Positions 1 through 9,639 of a DNA stretch of 64,000 bases are shown here, one piece after another. Made by a program: the position numbers and the translations under genes. The DNA is from Artemia franciscana (Eukaryota > Arthropoda > Branchiopoda > Anostraca > Artemiidae), in contig NC_088864.1 in assembly GCF_032884065.1 (NCBI RefSeq), positions 20,680,654 to 20,744,653 of the forward strand, in the 5' to 3' direction. The notes under the pieces are model-generated. The model had not been told where the DNA came from. It did not search any database and saw only the letters and a list, made by a program, of their open reading frames with translations. Position 1 is the stretch's first letter; each line of letters opens with the position of its first letter.

Positions 1-957
1 ACTAATATTTGAGTTGAAAGGGGGCGTAATAGATTTTTATGGGTCTTCAGGAATCCCATAAAGTAATCTAGATAACACTTTTGTCCACTCCTTGATACAC
101 GATAAAATAATTACGAATTAAAATTTCTATGGTATGAAAAATGATATCCAATGACAGGAAGTTATTAGACTAAGGCTGTTATTATTTCGTAAGATGATTA
201 GGGGGAGTGGTCTTGTAGAAGTTTTTGCGGCTGAAATATACTGCGGAGGGAATTTTTCCATGTATAGCATTTTCGACGGTCAATTTTCAGGGTAAATGCA
301 CCTAATACCAAAATTGAAACTTCTGTTAGTCTTCTAAAGAGTCAAATGTACAAAAAAACTCAAAAACTAATATGGTGATTATTATTGCAAAAACAACTTT
401 TTTTAATAATCAAAAGTTCGTTGTCAATTTAAATTTTAATTCTGAAGTTATAGTTTATTAAATGTAAATTTTTATTTTATTTTTCTCCTTTTTTCTTACA
501 AAAATGAACTGAATCGAATAGAAATTAAAAAAAACAACTAATTTTTCTTAAAAAAAGAGCGAAACCTATCATGAATTTATAGTTTACAAAAAAAAAAATC
601 ACACTCAACCTAAACTCGAAACAAAAAGAAATTACTAGGAAAATTAACGAGGAAGTCGTCTTTGTTGTTACCCAATTATAATTTTAAAAGAACAGATATT
701 GAAGTTGAAAGAAACAGGTATTAGACTTAATAAGAAATGAAACCAATAATAAACTTAGAAAGTACGAAAAATAAAATTAATGTTCCGCTCAAACTCAAAA
801 CGAATAGAAACTACTAAATATATGAAGCGGTAAATTTTCCCCTTTGCACACCAATTATAACGCGATTGTCATTCGCGCTTTAATATATGTTTTAAGCGAT
901 TTCAAAGCAACAGTGAAATAAAAAAAATGGATTTTGTCAGAAATAAAACTCATGGCT
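1..957. other. AT-rich DNA without recognisable gene
   Basis: No reading frame with protein-like composition, no RNA gene and no clear repeat boundary was seen. Poly-A and poly-T runs are frequent. It may be intronic or intergenic. Confidence 0.5.
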
Positions 958-1268
958 GCATCCTGAGTGAAGGGTTTACCTGGCTTCAGCTAACTACCCC
1001 CCAATCGACTAGAGGTTAAATTTCTGGTTAAAAATACTACAAAATGCAACTGAACTAATTTTGATACATTTTACAGGTTTTTCTGTAACCACCCTCGAAC
1101 AAAACATCCAAAACAAAGCATCCAGAGTGAAGGGTGTTACCGGGCTTCACCCCCCCCCCACCCCTCGCTCAAAGGTTCAATTCTACTCGTAAACAACGCT
1201 ATAAAAATGCAAATAAATAAATTTTGATGCTTTTTTTGTTAACACCTCCCTCATAAAATCGCATCCCC
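958..1268 (+). repeat. Degenerate tandem pair, about 160-bp unit
   Basis: Two diverged units start at 958 and 1118. Each begins GCATCC(T/A)GAGTGAAGGG and runs through a C-rich stretch to a run matching AATTTTGATNC and then AACACC or AACCACC. A third GCATCC start at 1260 runs into a C tract. A similar sequence, with a GGATGCGCCACTGG end, lies at 24993-25165, so this is a dispersed family. Confidence 0.5.
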
Positions 1269-1414
1269 CCCCCATCGAAAATAATTCTATATATATCCAT
1301 ATAAAAACTAAAATGTTAAAAATACATAGGCTATTGTTTTCAATGAAATACATTTTAGAGTTTGTAAAACGAAAGAACAGCAAAAGAAAGCACCCTTTTT
1401 TTTATTTATAATTG

Positions 1415-1517
1415 ATTAGTCCCTGTAAAACGGGACTACAGGGACTAATTTTTTCCGTAAAACGGAAAAAAGCGAAAGGAAGCACCTGTTTTTGCAAAAA
1501 CAGAAAGGTCCCGGGAC
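1415..1517. repeat. Four consecutive short palindromes
   Basis: Within 103 bp there are four separate inverted repeats: ATTAGTCCCTGTA/TACAGGGACTAAT (1415-1449, 13-bp arms), TTTTTTCCGT/ACGGAAAAAA (1449-1471), the perfect 18-mer CTGTTTTTGCAAAAACAG (1486-1503) and GTCCCGGGAC (1508-1517). The string GTAAAACG occurs in the first two loops and again near 1366. No function is recognised. Confidence 0.7.
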
Positions 1518-1898
1518 ATCATTTTTCTTTGTTGTGTTGTTGTTAATGTTATAACAGATCAAAACTAGATTAGCTTTTGAATTACTTTTTAATTAGAATA
1601 CAATAAGTAAAACCTAAAATTCCAATATTTTTATTTAAAATTCCAAAAATTCGATATCACTCCAAAGGAAATTTTCAAGTAAAAAAAAAAAAAATTGTCT
1701 AAATTCTTCTTTTAGTTTTATTTCATTTAAACATACAGAGCAATGGTGCCTCAATTCCCTTTAGAAAATGAATAGGTTTACTTTTGAAGAAATCTATTTT
1801 ATCCTTTGAAGTGAAGTTTAGCATTAACGAATATATTTGGGTCTTTTATTTATTTCAAAGAAATATATTTGGCATGAAGAAATATGAATGGAACTTAA
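1518..1898. other. AT-rich DNA, nothing recognised
   Basis: No coding or repeat structure was identified apart from a poly-A run near 1681-1694. Confidence 0.4.
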
Positions 1899-2850
1899 TC
1901 AAACAGTTCGTGGTAACGAACTGTAGTAAGGAGCGACCCGGCTCAATAGTAACCAAAACTCTAAAAAATTGAATTTTGATATCAATAGCTACATCAAAAG
2001 AATCGCATTTTAATGCTGATTTTAAATATATAAGTTTCATCAAGTTTAGTCTTACCGATCAAAAGTTACGAGCCTGAGAAAATTTGCCTTATTTAGGAAA
2101 ATAGGGGGAAAACCCCCTAAAAGTCGTAGGATCTTAACAAAAATGACACCATCAGATTCAGCGTATCAGAGAACCCTACTGTAGAAGTTTCAAGCTCCTA
2201 TCTACAAAAATGTGGAATTTTGTATTTTTTGCCAGAAGACAAATCACGGGTGCGTGTTTATTTGTTTGTTTTTTTTTGTTTTTTTTTTCCCAGGGGTCAT
2301 CGTATCGACCAAGTGGTCCTATAATGTCGCAAGAGGAATCATTCTAACGGAAATGAAAAGTTCTAGTGCCCTTTTTTAAGTGACCAAAAAAATTGGAGGG
2401 CATCTAGGCCCCCTCCCGTGCTCATTTTTTTCCCAAAGTCAACGGATCAAAATTTTGAGATAGCCATTTTGTTCAGCATAGTCGAAAACCATAATAAATA
2501 TGTCTTTGGGGATGACTCACTCCCCCACAATCCCTGGGGGAGGGGCTGCAAGTTAAAAACTTTGACCATTGTTTACATATAGTAATGGTTATTGGGTAGT
2601 TGTACAGACGTTTTCAGGGGAATTTTATTTTGTTTGGGGGTGGGGCTGAGGAGAGGGGGCTATGTTGGAGGATCTTTCTTTGGAGGAATCTGTCATGGGG
2701 GAAGAAAAATTCAATGACAAGGGCGCAGGATTCTCTAGCATTACTATAAGAAAACAATGAAAAATAAACATGAAAACGTTTTTTCAAATGAAAGGAAGAA
2801 GTAGCATTGAAACTTAAAACGAACAGAGATTATTACGCATATGAGGGGTT

Positions 2851-2928
2851 CTAAAAATACTTTAGCATAAAGAGCGAGGTATTTAGGAGGAGATAAATAC
2901 CTTGCTCTTTATGCTAAAGTATTTTTAG
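2851..2928. repeat. 35-bp-arm hairpin inside family 1 copy 1
   Basis: Arms 2851-2885 and 2894-2928 are reverse complements with one mismatch, separated by the loop GGAGGAGA. In other family 1 copies the left side holds a different sequence (a CACCTCC-type stretch leading to AATACCTCGCTC), so here the right-hand CGCTCTTTA motif has been copied in inverted form onto the left. Confidence 0.75.
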
Positions 2929-3348
2929 TAATTTCAACTATTTATTCTACGGCCTTTCTGATTCAGGGGTCATTCTTAAAGAATTGGGACAAAACTTACG
3001 ATTTAGTGTAAAGAGCGAGGTATTAACGAGGGTACAAACCCCCTCGTATACATAATAAAAATATAAGGTTATGAAAGTTTGTTACGTAAGTTAATTCTTA
3101 AGTTACGTATATTTTTTACTAATAAAAACGTTCGTTAAAAATTAAAAGTTCTAGTTGCCTTTTTAAGTAACCGAAACATTGGAGGGCAACTAGGCCTCCT
3201 TCTCCACCCCTTATTTCTCAAAATCGTCTGATCAAAACTAAGAGAAAGCCATTTAGCCAAAAAAAGAATTAATATACAAATTTCATTTTAATAATTTATG
3301 TGCGGAGAGCCAAAACCAAACATGCATTAATTCAAAAACGTTCAGAAA

Positions 3349-3643
3349 TTAAATAAAAAAAAACCAATTTTTTTAGCTGAAAGTAAGGAGCGACATTAAA
3401 ACTTAAAACGAACAGAAATTACTCCGTATATGAAATGAGTTGTCCCCTCCGCAATCCCTCGCTCTTTACGCTAAAGTTTGACTCTGCCACAATTCTACTT
3501 TTTAAAACAATTTAAAGCTTTAGCGTAAAGAGCGAGGGATTGCGGAGGGGACAACTCATTTCATATACGGAGTAATTTCTGTTCGTTTTAAGTTTTAATG
3601 TCGCTCCTTACTTTCAGCTAAAAAAATTAGTTTTTTTTATTTA
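3349..3643. repeat. Family 1 terminal hairpin (copy 1)
   Basis: The two arms (about 3365-3480 and 3516-3633) are almost perfect reverse complements. They contain CTGAAAGTAAGGAGCGAC, AAAACGAACAGAAATTAC and CGCTCTTTACGCTAAAG and surround a loop of about 35 bp. Both arms carry the variant GAGTTGTCCCCTCCGCAATCC, not found in other copies. Confidence 0.8.
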
Positions 3644-4352
3644 ATGTCTCCCTAAGGCCAGAACATGATTTGAAGTTTACTGAAAACCCTAAATGTGTTC
3701 ACTCTTAGAACTTTAATAAATATAATATTATTTGCATTTAAGGAATAAATATAAGCATATATACATTAAACTGACAATACACATTCATCTGCAGTTTTTC
3801 AGCAATGTGAAAATTATGTTCTTGCCTTGGGAAGGCATAAGGGGTTTTGAGCCCTACTCATGTTAATTTCTGCTCGCTTTGAGTTTGACTAGGTTATTTA
3901 TTGTAATTTGTGTTTGTTTTGAGTTTCATTTATTTTTCGATGCTGATTTATGGCAGTTTTACGCTTGGTAGATCATTTGATTCTATTTTTTCTCATTTTT
4001 GGTTTAATGGAGTTCGAAACAAGAAAAACTTGTTTCGTCGAAAACTTTTTTTTTAGTTAATTTCTGTTTGATTCATACTGACATAGTCTTTTTCAGGAAA
4101 AAGAAAATATTAGTTTAAATATTTTCGGTTTTTCTTCAGGAATATATAGTTTGGCCTGCTATTTTTGTGCTGGACAGCACCCTTTTACAAATCCAGACAC
4201 AAATTGTAGTGTTTAATTTAGCTTTAAGCCTCTTCTAGTTGAACTGAAAAATAGAACTTAATGCCATTCGTGAAAAATCCTATCTATGCTCTTTGACATC
4301 TTTAGCATTAGTAGCAGTATGCTACTAATGTGCCAATGTATTATGGCTACAT
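3644..4352 (+). repeat. 709-bp duplicated segment, copy D1
   Basis: This segment is repeated almost identically at 6168-6877; I saw only a handful of substitutions (for example TTGCATTT versus TTACATTT, GGACAGC versus GGAGAGC). It contains the palindrome ATTAGTAGC..GCTACTAAT near its end. The 5' boundary is sharp (ATGTCTCCCTAAGG), right after the family 1 hairpin here and after the family 3 array at copy D2. No protein product is likely. Confidence 0.8.
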
Positions 4353-4360
4353 ATATAGCA

Positions 4361-4438
<78 letters not shown>
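4361..4438. repeat. (TA)n microsatellite
   Basis: About 78 bp of almost uninterrupted TA dinucleotides, sitting exactly at the 3' limit of D1. The second copy lacks this expansion. Confidence 0.95.
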
Positions 4439-4448
<10 letters not shown>

Positions 4449-4744
4449 TAGGAAAATTGTAAGATTACAACTTAGAATTGTAACCTACCCTAACCGAACC
4501 TTTTGTCTTTTGGTTTTGTCTTTGTGGCTATGAAACCGGATTTTCTTACACAATGTACCTGCATTGTAGTTTGTTTCACGAAATAACGTAACTTCACTTA
4601 TTGAGTGTGTTCAGAACAAGTACCCATTTTTTTTCAACTGAGAGTATTAAGCAGCATTCAAACTAAAAACGAACCGAGATTATCGAAGTTAGAACAATAG
4701 CATACAATGTGGCACAATGGCACGATGAGGGCAAAAGGTATTTT

Positions 4745-6166
4745 TTTTCTTTTAGACCAGAGCACTTTGTATAGAAGAAATCGTCGTAGAAACTTCAGAA
4801 TTGGCTCATTTGTTGGAGATTGAAAGGGCTAGTGCCCATTTTAGCAGTCGAAAGCGATAAAAGGGCAAACTGTCCTTCCCCTCGTCATTTTTCCAAACAC
4901 ATCCAAGCAAAATTTTGAGATAGATTTTGTTCAAGTGGTTGAAAGACCCGGAAATTATGTCTTCGAGGATGAGATCCCCTCCCCTAAGGACCTAAGGACA
5001 ATAGTTGTAAGTTATGTCCTGGCAGAATATAAGGTTGTTAACTTCAAAGGGGGCCCATTAGACTGGCAATAAGAAGTTCTTGTACCTTTCATTAGAGTTA
5101 AAGTAATCGGAGGGCAACTACATCAACTCTTTTTTTGGTATTAAAGCAAGACCTTTCGTGAAGGAGTTGTCGTAGAAACTTTGAAAGAGGCTCATTCGAT
5201 AACAAACTACAACACCTAGTGATCTTTTTAATTATCAAAAGTGATTGAAGGGCAACTAGCCCCCCACCTCTACGCTCATCATTTTCCCTAACACATCTAA
5301 AAAACATTTTGGAACGGCCATTTTTTCAAGAGTAGTTTGAAGGTCCAATAACAATGTATTTGAAAATGATAACGCCCTCCCACAGCCCTCACGGCAAGGG
5401 TTGTAAGTAATGCCTCAGGGTATATAAGGTTTAATGGAAAGGGTGATCTTGGGAGGTGACTCATTGGATTGAAAACCAGAAGTTCTAGTGCCCAATTTAA
5501 GAGTCAAAGTGATCAGAGGGTAACCACCCCTCCCCCTTTCAGTATATTTTTCCAAATCCATCCAATGGGAACTTTGAGATAGCAATTTATTCAAAAATTG
5601 TCTAAATATGACATAACAAGACTTTTGGGGTTGAAAAAAAAAAAAACAGAGTCTAGGAGTAAGGGTTGTAAGTTACGCCCCGGGATATATAAGTTTTTTA
5701 TGGAAGGGTTGGTTGTGAGAACTTTAGAGGAGGTTCATTTGATCGGAAATTTAAGGTTCTAGTTTCTTTCAAAGAGTCCAACTTGATGGGAGCAACTAGT
5801 CCCCCCCCCCTGACACCCTCTTTTCCCTAAACGCATTTCATCAAAACTGTGAGATAGCCATTTTATTTGCAACAGTTCAAACAGCATATAACAATGCCTT
5901 TAGGGTGGTTACAACCCTCCAGAGCCTAGGGGCAAGGGTTGTAAGTTATGCCCTAGGCATATAAGGTTTTAATTTGAAATGGTTGTTCGTATGAACTTCG
6001 GATCGGATTGGCTCATTCAATTGGAATTTGGAAGATCTAGTGCTCTTTTTAAAATTCAAAAGTAAATGGAGGGTAACCAGCCCCTCTTCACAAGCCTATC
6101 ATTCCCTAAAACACACTCAATCAGAATTTTAAGGGAACTATTTTATTTAGCATTATTCAAACCCGC
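4745..6166 (+). repeat. Family 3 diverged tandem array (+)
   Basis: Repeating motifs occur in fixed order: GTCGTAGAAACTT, GGCTCATTCGAT, CTAGTGCCC, GGGCAACTAG, a CATCCAATCAAAATTTTGAGATAGCCATTTT-type segment, CAAGGGTTGTAAGTTATGCC and ATATAAGGTTTTAATGG. At least four diverged units are present, spaced about 260-400 bp. The central part matches a module of the family 1 body. No coding potential. Confidence 0.7.
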
Positions 6167-6167
6167 T

Positions 6168-6877
6168 ATGTCTCCCTAAGGCCAGAACATGATTTGAAGT
6201 TTACTGAAAACCCTAAATGTGTTCACTCTTAGAACTTTAATAAATATAATATTATTTACATTTAAGGAATAAATATAAGCATATATACATTAAACTGACA
6301 ATACACATTCATCTGCAGTTTTTCAGCAATGTGAAAATTATGTTCTTGCCTTGGGAAGGCATAAGGGGTTTTGAGCCCTACTCATGTTAATTTCTGCTCG
6401 CTTTGAGTTTGACTAGGTTATTTATTGTAATTTGTGTTTGTTTTGAGTTTCATTTATTTTTCGATGCTGATTTATGGCAGTTTTACGCTTGGTAGATCAT
6501 TTGATTCTATTTTTTCTCATTTTTGGTTTAATGGAGTTCGAAACAAGAAAAACTTGTTTCGTCGAAAACTTTTTTTTTTAGTTAATTTCTGTTTGATTCA
6601 TACTGACATAGTCTTTTTCAGGAAAAAGAAAATATTAGTTTAAATATTTTCGGTTTTTCTTCAGGAATATATAGTTTGGCCTGCTATTTTTGTGCTGGAG
6701 AGCACCCTTTTACATATCCAGACACAAATTGTTGTGTTTAATTTAGCTTTAAGCCTCTTCTAGTTGAACTGAAAAATAGAACTTAATGCCATTCGTGAAA
6801 AATCCTATCTATGCTCTTTGACATCTTTAGCATTAGTAGCAGTATGCTACTAATGTGCCAATGTATTATGGCTACAT
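6168..6877 (+). repeat. Duplicated segment, copy D2
   Basis: Near-identical copy of 3644-4352. The sequence continues beyond the duplication with ATTAGTAGCAGTATAATACC in place of the TA tract. Confidence 0.8.
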
Positions 6878-6884
6878 TAGTAGC

Positions 6885-7150
6885 AGTATAATACCCCTCC
6901 TCGATACTTTGCGCTTTACACTACAGTTTGACTGTTTGTCCCGTTCTTTTTAGTTTTTTTTATCTTCAGAATGACTCTTAAATACAAGGGTCGTTTAATA
7001 AAAATAAGAATATTTTTTTAAAGTGCTAAAAAATAGTTTTGCAAGGGGAGCAAGGTGTTTGGGGAGGGGATTAGCCCCTTCACATGCGGACTGGCTTCTG
7101 TCCGTTTTGGGTTTTGATCCTTACCTTCGGTTAATTTTTTGTTACTTAAT
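6885..7150. repeat. Diverged family 1 palindromic section
   Basis: Degenerate inverted arms contain variants of CGCTTTACACTACAGTTTGACTG and of AAGGTGTTTGGGGAGGGGATTAGCCCCTTCACATGCGG. This is an older relative of the small palindrome inside family 1. Confidence 0.5.
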
Positions 7151-7406
7151 GAGTGACAAGAATTGACTCTCTTTAAAGATTCTATTTACATTAATTTCAT
7201 TATGAATTTCAATCTGATTCAACAAAAAAGAGAACGCCATTACCGACTTACTGTGAAATCAAGATTACATGGACTAGAGCATGTCTGTGAATAGGGAAAG
7301 TATAAAATACGTAATCTGACCAGTATAAGAAAAAACTGATGACGTAATTTCTCCTTGCAATTTTTAAAAGAGGAAAAATTATAAGTTTTGACTATACCAA
7401 TCAGAT

Positions 7407-7483
7407 TCCTTGCGCCACAAGGGATTGAACCGGAGAACTTCTCAACACGAAGACTCGGCCCGTTCCACTACGCTGGCACAAGG
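7407..7483 (-). tRNA. tRNA-like sequence (tRNA pseudogene or SINE head)
   Basis: On the minus strand a 77-nt block starts CCTTGTG and ends CGCAAGG plus a discriminator A, giving a complete 7-bp acceptor stem with one wobble. It has a box-A-like AGCGTAGTGG and a box-B-like GGTTCAATCCC. CTTC/GAAG encloses the loop GTGTTGA, which would give anticodon GTT (Asn). The T stem is poor and positions 8-9 are unusual. A decayed tRNA or tRNA-derived SINE promoter is more likely than a working tRNA. Confidence 0.4.
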
Positions 7484-7615
7484 TGAATAATTATTTCATT
7501 TCAAGAGTTTATGATGTACACTGGTTGTAAGTAAAGTGTAAATAGGTATGGTCTTGCTCTTGTATTTAGTGGCGTCATCAGGCATCCTTTATTTACTTGT
7601 CGCCTCTGTACCACA

Positions 7616-7913
7616 TTAAATAAAAAAAACAAGTTTTTTTTAACTGAAAGTAAGAAGCGACATTAAAACTTTAAACGCATAGAAATTACTTCGTATATGA
7701 AAGAGGCTGCTTCCTCATCAACACCCCGCTCTTTACGCTAAAGTTTGACTCTTTCTCTCAATTCTTCTTTTTAAAACAGTAAAAAACTTTAGCGTAAAGA
7801 GCGGGGCGTTGATGAGGAAGCAGCCTCTTTCATATACGAAGTAATTTCTGTGCGTTTAAAGTTTTAATGTCGCTCCTTACTTTCAGTTAAAAAAACTTGT
7901 TTTTTTTATTTAT
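7616..7913. mobile_element. Solo family 1 hairpin (foldback/MITE-like)
   Basis: The hairpin stands free of the family 1 body. It starts TTAAATAAAAAAAACAAG and ends CTTGTTTTTTTTATTTATT. Arms of about 125 bp flank a loop of about 40 bp (7747-7785). Both arms share the private variant GCTGCTTCCTCATCAAC. Its isolation suggests that the hairpin can move or be copied alone. Confidence 0.75.
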
Positions 7914-8102
7914 TGCATATCAGCCTGATGGGATTAGACTGATATTACAAAAACGTAATCGTAATCATTTTGAGAGCTTTCGCTATTCTATTGATTTTCA
8001 ATGTTATGATAATAAAAGAGAAATTGCTTAAAATATATATTGTTTTCCGTAAAGCGCTGTAAGTTTACTTTTTAGAGATTTCAACCATAGCGATTACAAC
8101 TG

Positions 8103-9558
8103 TCAAACAGGTCGTGGTAACGAACTGTATTAGGGAGTGACCCGGCTCAATAGTAATCGAAACTCAAAAAATGGAATTTTGATACCAATAGTTACATCAA
8201 AAGAATTGCATTTTTATGCTGATTTTAAATATATAAGTTTGATCAAGTTAGGTTTACCCATCACAAGTTACGAGCCTGAGAAAATTTGCCTTACTTTAGA
8301 AAATAGCAGAAAACACCCCCTAAAAGTCAAAGAATCTTAATGAAAATCACACTATCAGATTGAGCGTATCAGAGAACCCTACTGCAGAGGTTGCAAGCTC
8401 CCATCTTCAAAAATGTGGAATTTTGTATTTTTTGCCCGAAGAAAGATCACGGATGCCTTTTTTTCTCATGGGTAATTGCATCAAACCAATGGTCTCGGAA
8501 TATTGGAAGATGGCTCACTCGAACGGTAATTAATGATTTTAGCGCTCTCTTTAAGTAATCAAAAAAGTTGAAGGGCATTTAGGCCCCCTCCAAGGCTTAT
8601 TTTTTCAAAAGTCAACGGATTGAAATTTTGAGATAGCCATTTTGTTCAGCATAGTCGAAAAATTAATAATTATATCTGTCGCGACTACATAATCCATTAC
8701 AGTCCACGGGGGAGGGGCTGCAAGTTACAAACTTTGGCCATTGTTTACATAAAGTAATGGCTATTGGGAAGTGCAGAGATGTTTTCTGTGGGATTTTTTG
8801 CATTGAGGGGAGTTGGGGCAGGTCAGGGGAGGGCGTTACGTGGGAGAATCTTTCAACGGAGGAATTCATCACGAGGGAAGAGAATTTCCAAGAAGGGGCC
8901 CTAGGATTTTCTAGTGTTATTTAAAAAAAAACAATGAGAGAAGAAACGAATTTTTTCAGCTGGAAGTAAGGAGCCGCATTAAAACCTAAAACGAATAGAA
9001 ATTATTACGTTTACAAGGTGGTTCGTCTACTCAACAATACCTCACACTTTACACAATTAAATAAAAAAAGGTTTTTATTTAACTGCAAGTAAGGAGCGAC
9101 ATTAAAACTTAAAACAAACAGAAATTATTCCGTATATGAAAAGGGTTGTCCCGTCCTCAGTGAATCTCTATTTACGCTTAAGTTTTAATCTTTCTCACAA
9201 CTCTACTTTTTAAAACAATAAAATTTATTGCAACGAGCGAGGCGTTGAGGAGGGGACAGCCCCTTTCATATACGGAATAATTTTGTTCGTTTTAAATTTT
9301 AATGTCGCTCCTTACTTGCAACATGAATAATTAAAACGAAATTTGCATATTAATTTTTTGCTTAATGGCTTTCTCATAGTTTTGACTAGACGATTTTGAC
9401 AGAAAAAATAAATGGGGTTAGAAAGGAGGCCTAGTTGCCCTCCAATTTTTAGTTACTTAAAATTGCAACTAGATTTGTTTTTTTTTTACGAACATTTTTG
9501 TTAGTAATAAGCATACGTACCTTACAAATTAACTGACTTAGGTGCATTTTTATTGTGT
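8103..9558 (+). mobile_element. Family 1 composite, rearranged copy
   Basis: The body begins TCAAACAGGTCGTGG at 8103 and runs to about 8935. A truncated palindromic section follows, then a hairpin at 9053-9320, then about 235 bp of the family 1 spacer in reverse orientation (9321-9558). The reverse portion ends abruptly at 9559 where a Helitron-like terminus begins. Confidence 0.65.
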
Positions 9559-9559
9559 A

Positions 9560-9600
9560 CTAGCTGGGATACGGTGGCTTCGCCGCCGGGCCCCAGCATG
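9560..9600 (-). mobile_element. Helitron-like 3' terminus
   Basis: On the minus strand the sequence reads GGCGGC-GAA-GCCACC, then GTATCCCAG, CTAG and T. This has the layout of a Helitron 3' end: a GC-rich hairpin, a spacer of about 9 nt, CTAG, then a host T. The hairpin is at 9573-9587 and CTAG at 9560-9563. The left flank is a family 1 sequence cut at GTGTA, where intact copies read on as TATGAGG, consistent with insertion between A and T. The GC content contrasts with the surroundings. No Rep/helicase coding is seen. Confidence 0.5.
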
Positions 9601-9639
9601 GCACGCGGCAGGCTTCTATTTATGGATTTTAAAAGAGTA

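Larger units (their letters stand above)
1899..3643 (+). mobile_element. Family 1 composite palindromic element, copy 1
   Basis: The copy starts with TCAAACAGTTCGTGGTAACGAACTG, whose core is a palindrome, followed by GTAAGGAGCGACCCGG. The body (about 1925-2790) matches copies at 8103, 29896, 43004 and 49859. It carries the GATAGCCATTTTGTTCA module shared with the family 3 arrays. A small palindromic section follows (2800-3060), then a spacer, then the large hairpin (3349-3643). There is no plausible protein, so it is non-autonomous. Neither end matches a known superfamily with certainty; the constant TC start, preceded by A in most copies, is compatible with a Helitron-like 5' end but does not prove it. 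Confidence 0.75.

Noticed and set aside
2200-2300. T-rich tract ahead of CCCAGGGG in family 1 as a splice acceptor
   Set aside because: It recurs in every family 1 copy and no exon follows; it is part of the repeat.
4330-4533. Open frame through the (TA)n tract
   Set aside because: A TATA-repeat translation (IYIYIY) is a product of the microsatellite, not a gene.
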